Origin: Sipunculus nudus
Lineage: Eukaryota; Annelida; Sipuncula; Golfingiida; Sipunculidae
Direction: 5' to 3'
Length of the DNA stretch: 64,000 nucleotides
Assembly (NCBI GenBank): GCA_026874595.1
Contig: CM049319.1
Location: 57,916,917 to 57,980,916 of the forward strand
The position numbers and the translations under genes were made by a program. Shown here piece by piece: positions 35,901 to 43,926 of this stretch. The notes beneath the pieces were generated by a model. It ran no database searches, was not told where the DNA came from, and was given only the letters and a program-made list of their open reading frames with translations. The stretch's first letter is position 1, and every line of letters starts with the position of its first letter.

Positions 35901-38900
35901 TGCACTGTTAAACTGCTCAGATGAGTACAAATTCGAGCATATCAGAGTCCGACATTATCAGCTCAAAATCTACTCGCTCTCATGGCATGATGATTTTTAG
36001 GTGTGAACAACTCGACATTGCAGGACATAGGGATATTTAGGGGACTCCGCCGGTGGTAGTTGATACACACTACAACTGCTCAAATAGTACTAGACCCAGC
36101 GAAGGGTTTGCTACGTGTGTACAACTTGGGTAATTAGGCCTTGTCACACCTGCAAAAACGAACCAGTGATGCATTCATAATTAGTCGGGACCGGGATTAA
36201 ATACACGAGCCATTATCAGTTCTTCCTATTAAATAAATTTATTTTTATATTTCCAGATTTTCGAAATTATGAATAAACAGCCATAATTTCGGTTCTCCAG
36301 TTTTTATAACGGATAAACTGTTTACAGAAAAACGGATGAACGGTGCTCCACTGTACTTGGATTAAACCAACAAGTTGATCTGAGCTCACTTACCATTGGT
36401 TTATCATAGAACGGAAATCCTTGCATAGACCTCATGGCATTGGTGGCACTGGCAACATCTTTGAATATAACAAATGCCTGACCTCTCATCTTTAGCGTCT
36501 TGAGTGCAACAATATCTAGAATTTGGCCAAACTGTGAGAAGATTGCATACAAAGATTTCTTGAGTTCTGCAAAGAAGAAATAAAGTTGTAATTAAAGGCA
36601 ATTACACAATGCTTTTGAAATCTATAAAAGGTTTATCAGTTCTTACCAAAGTAAAAATATTTTAAAAGAGTTTTAGTGATGTTAGTCATCCATAAAATTA
36701 ACAATATGAGCAGCTGCCATCTGGTAAGAGACTGAGGAACAAAGCCTGTAACACATGATGTCATGCCCACATCAAGTGTTATAATTCTGTTGTGCAATAT
36801 AAATTTTGTGAATGTCAAAGTGTCACTGCAGAAGTAAACTAGACATTTCTTGGCACCGCAGGTGCCAGAGTATCCCCAGACATAGTAGGCCCCCCCCTTT
36901 AAGAATAGGCCCCTATTTTTAGCAGCATATACTGACACTTGGCAAGCAATTATTGTTTCTTCCATCTATCAATCCACAATCTTTTTGAAGATGTTGGTCC
37001 TGTGACCTTTATCTTTTTAAAGATGTGTCCTGTGACCTTGACCTTTGACCTCATGACCCCAAAATCAATCCGGGTCTTGCTTTTCCAATTGGACATACAC
37101 AAGTCAAGTTTGAAATCTATACATCAATAAAAGCAGGAATTATTATCCAGAAACTAATTTTTGGACAGATGGCTCCTGTGACCTTCACCTTTGACCTAAA
37201 AATTGATAGGGTTCTTCCTCTCTTGGCAGGTGAACTATATGTGCAAGATGAAAGATCTGAGATGAAATGTTTGGCTGAAAATGCATCCACATCTTTTTAA
37301 AGATGTGTCCTGTGACCTTGACCTTTGACCTCATCACCCCAAAATCAATGCGGGTCTTGCTTTTCCAATGGGTCATATACAAGTTTGAAATCCAAACATC
37401 AATAAAAGCAGGAATTATTCAGAAACTAATTTTTGGACAGATGGCTCCTGTGACCTTCACCTTTGACCTTGTGACCTCAAAATTGATAGGGTTTTTCCAC
37501 TCTTGGCAGGTGAAATAAATGTGCAAGATGAAAGATCTGAGATGAATTGTTTGGCTGAAAATTCATCCACAATCTTTTTAAAGATGTGTCCTGTGACCTT
37601 GACCTTTGACCTCATGACCCCAAAATCAATTCGGGTCTTGCTTTTCCAATGGGTCATATACAAGTCAAGTTTGAAATCCATACATCAATAAAAGCAGGAA
37701 TTATCATCCAGAAACTAATTTTTGGACAGATGGCTCCTGTGACCTTCACCTTTGACCTCAAAATTGATAGGGGTCTTCTTCTATTGGCAGATGACTATAT
37801 GTGCAAGATGAAAGGTCTGAGATGAAATGTTTGGCTGTAAATGCATCCAATACCTTTTTAAAGATGTGTCCTGTGACCTTGACCTTTGACCTCATGACCC
37901 CAAAATCAATTCGGGTCTTGCTTTTCCAATGGGACATATATAAGTCAAGTTTGAAATCAATACATCAGTAAAAGCAGGAATTATCATCCAGAAACTAATT
38001 TTTGGACAGATAGCTCCTGTGGCCTTGACCTTTGACCCCAAAATTGATATGGATCATCCACTATTGGCAAGTGAGCTATATATTCAAGATGGAAGACCTG
38101 GGATGAAAGTTTGGCTTAAAATGCATGGCTTTAAATGCATCCACAGTATCTTTTAAGATGCGAGTCCAGTGACCTTGACCTTTGACCTAATGACCCTAGA
38201 ACCTAAAGGTTCTTACTTTAGTGGTGGGCCATACATAAGTCATGTTTGAAATCCATATGGCTATCAACACTGGAGATATCATAAGAGGTGTGTGATTTTC
38301 ACCAAATATGGACACATTAAAGGTCAAGGACACTCTCATGGTAAAGGTCATGACCCAAATGTAAATAGACCTCATCCCATAACCCATCTCTCTACATATG
38401 CATAATATGACAGAAATCTGTCCTTTAGTTTTTGACTTATAATGCTTACAGTACTGTTAAGTGGCAATTATGGGGGTATTAAAAGGCGCAAAAACAAAAA
38501 AGGATAATAGGTGGTGCCACCAGTTTCCGGTATATCACAAGGCTATTCAAGATCTTCGGTCACCTTGATTTTTGGACCAGTCCATGCAAGCTTACTTGAG
38601 ATATTTAAGAATTTGTGTTATTTTCAGCAAAAAAATGGACCTATTCAAGGTCAAGGTCACTCTCCTAGCATAGGTCATGACCCCATTTTAAATAGGCTTC
38701 GTCCCCTTACCTATTTCTATACAAATGTAAAGTTTGAAAAAGATCAGTGAAATATTTTTTGAGTTATCCCGCTCACAAGGTTTTTCTGCGGCGGCGGCGT
38801 GACCGTCATGAAACCATAGTATCCCGACTTTGTCTGGGGAAACAATTATATATATAATCATTGTCTATTCATTGCTGAAAGTTCATATTTTTTTAAATCT

Positions 38901-40953
38901 TTATTCTGAGTGTATTGCATTCCGGTGATTTTACTGTTTAGATTATATTTAGCATGTATTTATTGTGTCAACAGCAAACTGAATTCCTGTATGTTTTAAT
39001 GGCTTATTAAGTTGGTCTGATCTTAAACGATGCCTCATTGGTGGCCAAAGCACAGATGAAGAAGTCCTTTCCAAAATATGCAAGAACTGGTACAATTTAT
39101 CAATATATCAAATTATACTGAAGGACTGACTGATATATATCATGTTCAGACAAAATAGATTGACCTCTACCGACCAACAATCAAAAATAATTGGTTGTTT
39201 AGAAGCATGAACTTTTGGACCATATATTGATTAGTACATCAACTCAACTTATATGATGGCCTATATTCAGGTTAAAAATGTCATCATTCTACATGCCTGC
39301 ATGTCTATATGGTAACTTAGAATTTTTTTAGTAAAAAAACTTTTCTATATTTTGCTTGCACAATGTATATAAAGGTACATATTTCCGTGGTAGAAAGCCT
39401 GAGTTGCACACAAAATTATGCAATTAATTATTTATGGCAATGCATGATCAATCATTGGATTGTTTGCATCAATCATCAATCAATCATATAAACGAAGAGC
39501 CTTTCACTAGTTATTATGAGCATTAATCTCTTTAACTTTTTAATAATGATGGTTATCAATTCAGTTGCTTGTGAGACATGTTCCTCTTAGCTGTTCCACA
39601 CTGGCCAGAATTCCTTTCCTCAAAATCTTCTTATCAGAGGTCTAGTGACCTCTGACCTCATTAAATTTGCATGAATTTTACTGAGAATCTGATTCAGATG
39701 AGATATTTGTTTTTAGTTTTTAAGTAAAATTCAATAGAATACCATTAATATGACATTTTTTAGACTCTCCTATAAATATGGTTTGTGTTCCAGTTTTAAC
39801 AGATGCCACAGTTTAAAAGTTTACAGAATGTATAACTGTAATTTATTCTATGAACATAATCATGTTTTACTGGATTGAAATTTTGCTTAAAACTAAAAAG
39901 AGCAGATGGGTAAAATTTAAAACTAGAATACAGGTAGTGGACAAGAGACTACGTGTGTCCACCAAAATCAGAGTAGGACGGGTGATAGGAGGCATGGATT
40001 GAGTGGCAAGGGGAAATAGAGTTACGTGTTACATATTAAAATGGATGTCTGCCACATAAAAATGAGTGTAGGTGGCGCCACCTGTATTTTGAATGAGAAA
40101 CTATCCAAGATGTGTACATATGCAAAATTTCAGGTGGACAACTCAAACCACTGCAGAGATATGAGTGATTTTATCCCACAGCAGACAAACAGATGGATGC
40201 TGTGCAAAAATGGCTGCAGGTAGCGCCACCATTTTTGTGTATGTTATAAGGCTATCCAAGGGCTACATTTGTGTAAATTTTTCTTCCTGATTGGTCAAAC
40301 GAGTCTGGAGATATAAGCATTAATGTCTGCAGCTTGAACATGAATGAAGGTGGCACCACCTGTCATAAAATCAAGAAAGCTATGCAGGATGTATACGCAT
40401 GCCGAATTTTAGGTAATTTGGTCAAACCACTGCAGAGATATGAGTGATTTTCACCCAAGGCAGACAAACAGATGGACGCTGTGCAAAAATGGCTGCAGGT
40501 GGCGCCACCATTTTTGTGTATGTTATAAAGCTATCCAAGGGCTACATTTGTACAATTTTTTTTTCCTGATCGGTCAAACGGTTCCCGAGACATGTGGGTT
40601 TATAAGTGGAAACAGACGCACAAACGGAAGCTGGGCAGAGAGGAAAAGTCAGAGGTCAAGGCCAATTGGTTAGGTACCAGTTCACATGTGACCCGATAAT
40701 AGGTGTAAGTTTTGGAAAAATCTATCCAGTAGTCTCAGAGGAGTTCTCTGTAAACGAACGCCGCGGCGGTGGAACATGGTTAAAAACATAGTATCCGCAA
40801 AACTTCGTTTTGGCGGATACAATAATAGCAATCAGCCTCACAAGACACATTCCACATGCTGATATTTAATTAAAAGTGCATTAACTCACCATCTTTTTTA
40901 ACCTTTTCATTCAGATTGTTGATATACACTGTATGGTTTGGTCTGATATCCAT
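26776..40953 (-). CDS. SNRPA/SNRPB2 (snf): U1A/U2B''-type spliceosomal snRNP protein (snf-like), complete, five coding exons
   Basis: Joined exons 40953-40890, 36566-36394, 34441-34237, 32948-32819 and 26935-26776 total 732 bases: 243 codons plus stop. All four introns have GT/AG ends in consistent phase. RRM1 (residues ~7-84) has RNP2 VYINNL (9-14) and RNP1 RGQAFVIF (49-56); the Tyr, Gln and Phe that stack on RNA in U1A are kept (Tyr10, Gln51, Phe53). The linker (~95-165) is basic, then Pro/Gln/Ala-rich, with a likely nuclear signal KRRKRQNR (120-127). RRM2 (~168-243) has ILFLTNL and HDIAFVEF and ends in FAKK. In this family RRM1 binds U1 and/or U2 snRNA stem-loops in the nucleus. The N-terminus MDIRPNHT resembles U2B'', while ALKTLKMRG resembles fly SNF, so it may be a single dual-purpose protein. 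Confidence 0.97.
27237..28277. other. Intron 4 of U1A-like gene: repeat debris
   Basis: At 27237 the palindromic left terminus AAACAAGGGACCCATGGGTC of the Helentron-like family appears, with no recognisable matching 3' end before 28278. A G-rich run lies at 27845-27870. The segment 28140-28277 is body sequence of the same family that resumes at about 30777. Confidence 0.5.
28278..30775 (+). mobile_element. Palindrome-ended element(s), copy 2, inside U1A-like intron 4
   Basis: Left termini starting AAACAAGGGACCC occur at 28278 and again at 28879. The only right hairpin (AGCTCAGATGACTTACAGTC then AGCTGAGCT, A-run) is at 30743-30775, after a GGAC-rich tract. 28278-28876 duplicates ~5898-6507. 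28879-30775 parallels the reverse of 62946-60960, including a poly-G run (29889-29907). The composite sits inside another family copy whose sequence breaks at ~28277 and resumes at ~30777, so it is an insertion. No ORF with a known domain. Confidence 0.7.
30776..32727 (+). mobile_element. Right parts of palindrome-family elements, carrying a pogo-like insertion
   Basis: Body sequence (GATTTTGATCTAATTTTTGG, then GGTTTTGATATTAGGCAGTC) continues from ~28277, is split by the MITE at 31134-32206 and resumes to a GGAC/GACAGACAG tract at ~32320. A second truncated unit (32358-32727) ends in a complete hairpin AGCTCAGATGACTTATAGTC then AGCTGAGCT. Confidence 0.65.
31134..32206. mobile_element. pogo/Tigger-like non-autonomous element (MITE), copy 1
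   Basis: The termini are inverse complements starting CAGTCAAGCCCGCTTATTGT and CAGTCGAGCCAACTTTGTG, flanked by TA on both sides. The 1073-bp interior has no transposase ORF. The host repeat reads straight across the site in the related copy at ~14640, which confirms a TA-duplicating insertion. Pogo/Tigger elements characteristically start CAG and use TA. Confidence 0.85.
32819..32948 (-). CDS. SNRPA/SNRPB2 (snf): U1A-like gene, exon 4 (linker end and RRM2 start)
   Basis: A 130-bp exon encoding residues 148-190 plus two bases, with RNP2 of RRM2 (ILFLTNL) and MMLSMLFN. The acceptor is TCTCCAG|CTC and the donor CA|GTGAGT. Confidence 0.96.
33049..34236. other. U1A-like intron 3, no recognised element
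   Basis: AT-rich non-coding DNA; I see no repeat family or gene. The plus-strand ORFs here have no domain signature. Confidence 0.4.
34237..34441 (-). CDS. SNRPA/SNRPB2 (snf): U1A-like gene, exon 3 (end of RRM1 and linker)
   Basis: A 205-bp exon encoding residues 80-147: [21 protein letters not shown], the basic cluster and a Pro/Gln tail. The acceptor is TTGCAG|AGG and the donor CAAG|GTAAGT. Confidence 0.96.
34442..35245. other. U1A-like intron 2, right-to-left proximal part
   Basis: Only a short (AT)n microsatellite near 34648-34665 is evident. Confidence 0.4.
35246..36353. mobile_element. pogo/Tigger-like non-autonomous element (MITE), copy 2
   Basis: The ends are CAGTCAAGCTCCGTTCATCC (left) and the inverse of CAGTGGAGCACCGTTCATCC (right), with TA on both flanks. 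It is 1108 bp with no transposase. It lies in U1A-like intron 2, with its right end only ~40 bp from the exon 2 donor. Its interior differs from copies 1 and 3; only the terminal design is shared. Confidence 0.8.
36394..36566 (-). CDS. SNRPA/SNRPB2 (snf): U1A-like gene, exon 2 (RRM1 body)
   Basis: A 173-bp exon encoding residues 22-79, including RNP1 and ending at FYDKPM. The acceptor is TTTGCAG|AACTC and the donor ATG|GTAAGT. Confidence 0.97.
36985..38400. repeat. 280-bp tandem array rich in nuclear-receptor half-sites
   Basis: The anchor AGATGTGTCCTGTGACC recurs at 37021, 37301, 37582 and 37862, and a diverged unit at ~38156: five units of ~280 bp in U1A-like intron 1. Each full unit has two blocks, one TGTGACCTTGACCTTTGACC and one TGTGACCTTCACCTTTGACC. 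On the complementary strand these contain GGTCAAAGGTCA, a one-base-spaced direct repeat, and TCAAGGTCA. The ORFs in the array are by-products. Confidence 0.85.
38401..39915. other. U1A-like intron 1, mixed repeat debris
   Basis: A GGTGGTGCCACC lies at 38510-38521, followed by more AGGTCA words to ~38690 and a GCGGCGGCGTGACCGTCATG segment at ~38790. The block at ~39645 (TGACCTCTGACCTCATTAA) matches the LINE-region monomers at 12219. No gene is seen. Confidence 0.45.
39916..40818 (-). mobile_element. Hairpin-ended element B, copy 1 (reverse orientation)
   Basis: The right boundary is a hairpin with arms GTATCCGCAAAAC and GGCGGATAC around CTTCGTTTT. The left boundary begins AAAACTAGAATACAGGTAG. 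Inside, GGTGGCGCCACC variants occur at 40071, ~40218, ~40350 and ~40499, alternating with CAGACAAACAGATGG. It matches, reversed, 59259-60425 and 49400-50575. It lies in U1A-like intron 1, ~70 bp from the first coding exon. Confidence 0.75.
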
Positions 40954-40956
40954 TGT
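40890..40956 (-). CDS. SNRPA/SNRPB2 (snf): U1A-like gene, exon with start codon (coding from 40953)
   Basis: It encodes residues 1-21 plus one base. A pyrimidine-rich acceptor ending CAG lies just upstream, leaving only ACA before the ATG, so at least one non-coding 5' exon exists further right. The donor is GATG|GTGAGT. Phase 1. Confidence 0.95.
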
Positions 40957-42369
40957 CTGAAAAAAAAAACAGGTCATGACTGTTAAATCAAACAGTTCTG
41001 TATAATGACTGTATTACAAGTTAATAATCAGTACAAAAGCAAATTCCCTTCAACAGTTTAAACAGTTAGAACATGAAAAGTTGGTTTGCTCCTATATTGA
41101 ACAGAAAGCTCCTGTTTATTCATGTTGTATCTCTATACAATGAACCAGTAGGGCTTATCATACATCTCTCAGTTTTAACAACTGTTTTTCAAATAATGGT
41201 GTTGCAGGTGTTCACAATAACTGTCAATCCATAAACTGACCTGATGCTTTTGTTATTAACACCTGTTCACTTTTCTATCTCACCATCTCCCATTGCAATG
41301 TAAATTCCATAAAAGCATTTGAGACACTTCTTTCATTTCCTACTTCAAGTTCAATACCCCTGAAAGTAGTATCTCCAAGAATCATTCCAGATTTTTTTCT
41401 AAATAACAGGAATGAGACTGAATTTGCAGATGTGTTTAGACTATGAACCTCTCATTTATAGCTACCATGTTGTTGAGTGGTCTGTCCATTATTCCTGGGA
41501 ACATATATGTGCATACTTACAATGAAACTAAAGCAAGATCAGAATGCTAAAAATAAAACCTGAAACCTATGTGGCATCAACAAAATGGTGAACACCTCCA
41601 TAAGACTCTACACCATGGATATTTTCTATAATATACTAGCTCTCTAAAGGAAAATTTAATTTCAACTCATCTAAGCCAGCTGAGATTCTAAAACGCACAA
41701 TGTTAATGACACTAAAGATTCCATCAACTACAGAGGAAAAATCTCATGATCATCTTTGACAATAATTTTTTAAATACCCATACTAAAATTTCAAGACTAA
41801 CATTTTGAATCTTCACCAACAAATATGACCCTCTCTAGTTGCCCTGCCAGACCTGGTTTCTATGAATGTTAGCAGTCTGAAATCACACCTCTTGATATGT
41901 ATATTGCCTTTACAAAGTCATTCAGCCTGAATAAATGGAGATTCTGGCTATGATACACACATGAATGTGAATGTCAACTACCACTTTAGTACTCTGCATC
42001 ATGCATGCAACTCTAATTTTGATCTCGCACCTTTGTTATCTATTGAATAATTTGCAAAACAATGTTGTTGTGGCCAAACTACAGTATCTGTTTTCACTAC
42101 CTATCCAACAGTGAACCTATGGCTATGCCCAGACTGATATTTCTAAATCTGATATTCATCATTTATATTATTATTCACTGTCTTCTCAAGCCCTAGCTTC
42201 TGTGCTCTCTGTACGCTTGTTTCCCTCTACTGTGACACAGCCCTGGTAAAAGGTGTTTGAAAACTGCAGAGATTCCAGCAGACAATAAAACAATATCCAA
42301 ACAAAAATGTGTCATAGGCGAGATTACAAACATATCTTTAACCTCAAAATACACAATATGTCTCATAAT

Positions 42370-42464
42370 GGGTACAGGTGAATTTGGCCCATTTCTCGGT
42401 CCAGGTACGGGCCGGGTTGGTAAGTACCGGCCAGGTTAGAAATGGGCCGATTTCACCTGTACCC
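42370..42464. mobile_element. 95-bp hairpin MITE with perfect 8-bp target duplication
   Basis: The terminal arms (GGGTACAGGTGAA and TTTCACCTGTACCC) are inverse complements that extend, with a few mismatches, to GGCCCATTTCT/AGAAATGGGCC. The flanks are perfect CTCATAAT repeats (42362-42369, 42465-42472). An 8-bp duplication fits hAT-type transposition. Confidence 0.85.
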
Positions 42465-43373
42465 CTCATAATATATATATGATCATTACATTAACATGTA
42501 TTTTGTAATTATATAAGGTTATTGCCTCTTGCTTACAAATGCTTTTGATTTAGCCCTGATGTATTTCTGTTATAAATGTCAATGTGTTGTATTCAACATT
42601 GTATTGGTGTCTGTGTAAGCTGTTGTATTCAATAATAAAAAAAAATCTTTAACATGTGAAAGCATATGAACCACTTTAACAAGGTATGCCTCTTAAACAA
42701 TTAAATCAGGCAAGTCTCCATCTTATGAGGTAAAAGCAAACATGTCTGGTGGGGATTTCCTCCTAATAAAATATCATACCCTCCATCAGCCTTCATTGCA
42801 GAGTCAAGATCTTTTGTGTTTGTATACCTGGCGGAGAATGATGCATAATACATGCCACCTGGTGACTGTCAAAATTTCGGAACAAGTTACAAGTCAAAAG
42901 AAGTACTTTTATAGCAAGTATTCCCATGAAATTGCTTGTTCATTCGAGTGCATTAACATTTTCTGCCCCCCCCCCTTTTTGCATAAGTGTTCCTGTCATG
43001 CACACAATATCTGATTTCATACCATTATTTGTCCGATTCAGGATTTACGTTCTCCAGTTTATCGAAGCTATTTAAAACGGCAGGTATCCGAGGAAATGGA
43101 TACCTACGCTGCAAAATTTGCACTAATGTCTTCTCTCACATTTTTATTAGTAATAGAAATCGTATTTTTAATGGTGGAATAAAGCACACTGTAGGTCTCT
43201 CTCATAATATTTCTTTGAACGATTTTCTAGTCCTTCTCAAATCACCTATTATCGCCCACCCGGCATCAGCATACTAAACTGTCGCAACAAGCAGCAAGTA
43301 TTAATGAGAAATGGCCAGTGCAGACTATACAGAAACGTTCAATGGAACCATAAGCCTGTGAAGTTTATTTATG

Positions 43374-43498
43374 TGAAGCATGTACTAAACGACAAACAAA
43401 GAGGTCTGTCCATTTGCTTTCTTGAACGTCTGTTCATGCTCTTTTGCCCAGGGCGTCCACTTAAACGTTTTTTGTTAACATAATTGTGTGGCATCTGA
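43374..43498 (-). other. Candidate short minus-strand exon/ORF beside the shared promoter
   Basis: On the minus strand a pyrimidine-rich TTTTTGTTTCAG precedes an ATG at ~43497 that opens about 40 basic codons (KKRLSGRPGQKSMNRRSRKQ), followed closely by AATAAA near 43366. A possible donor CCAAG|GTTTGT lies upstream at 43571. It could be part of the U1A-like gene 5' UTR, a small independent transcript, or chance. Confidence 0.25.
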
Positions 43499-43571
43499 AA
43501 CAAAAATATATTATTGAACAAACGCAAAATCATACATTCTTCATCAATCAGCAATACTGGATAAAACAAAC

Positions 43572-43650
43572 CTTGGATTGCAGTGATCGAGAACGATGAA
43601 ACTTTTTGAACTGAAGCCTTTATCTATTTTCGCCCCTTTTTGGACAAGTA
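43572..43650 (-). other. Possible non-coding first exon of the U1A-like gene
   Basis: The U1A-like start-codon exon follows an acceptor, so a 5' exon must lie to the right. A donor-like CCAAG|GTTTGT at 43571-43566 next to the VPS26 promoter is the best candidate I see. The left edge is set by that donor; the right edge is a guess. Confidence 0.3.
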
Positions 43651-43923
43651 ACGCGATATCTCGGCAAATCTCGTTACAGTTTATAAACATTTAATATATT
43701 CACTGACTTGCCATTTGGCGGTAACACGGCTTTAAAGATAAATACATGTCATAACTATGCAACATACATTTATAAAAAGGACAAAACAGACAATTTCATA
43801 CGTAAATTCTTGGTCCCTGAAAAATGTATAACAGGAAGAGGCCGGGATATCGTGTTGCGCATGCGCGCAAGTAATGTCCGCCATATTGACAGGAGGTGGA
43901 AATCTGTCAGCCAGGCCCTAATC
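43651..43923. promoter_or_regulatory. Probable bidirectional promoter and VPS26 5' UTR
   Basis: This is the only CpG-containing, non-repetitive segment between the divergent U1A-like gene and VPS26. It carries a perfect NRF1-type palindrome (TGCGCATGCGC, 43856-43866), a YY1-like CCGCCATATT (43878-43887) and an ETS-like AGGAAG (43833). Such motifs are typical of TATA-less housekeeping promoters. The exact start sites are unknown. Confidence 0.6.
43856..43866. promoter_or_regulatory. NRF1-type binding site
   Basis: A perfect 11-base TGCGCATGCGC, the NRF1 consensus, 58 bp upstream of the VPS26 ATG. Confidence 0.65.
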
Positions 43924-43926
43924 ATG
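43924..43926 (+). CDS. VPS26: VPS26 exon 1: start codon only, followed by donor
   Basis: ATC ATG is directly followed by GTGAGA, so exon 1 contributes just the initiator Met. Exon 2 starts AGTTTCTTTGGG, giving Met-Ser-Phe-Phe-Gly, the family N-terminus. The 5' UTR part of the exon starts somewhere after ~43830. Confidence 0.85.

Larger units (their letters stand above)
40957..43571. other. Probable 5' intron of the U1A-like gene
   Basis: It lies between the acceptor at 40957 and the head-to-head promoter. A 95-bp MITE occurs at 42370-42464. No other gene is supported; the ORFs at 42742 and 42987 have no domain I recognise. Confidence 0.45.
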
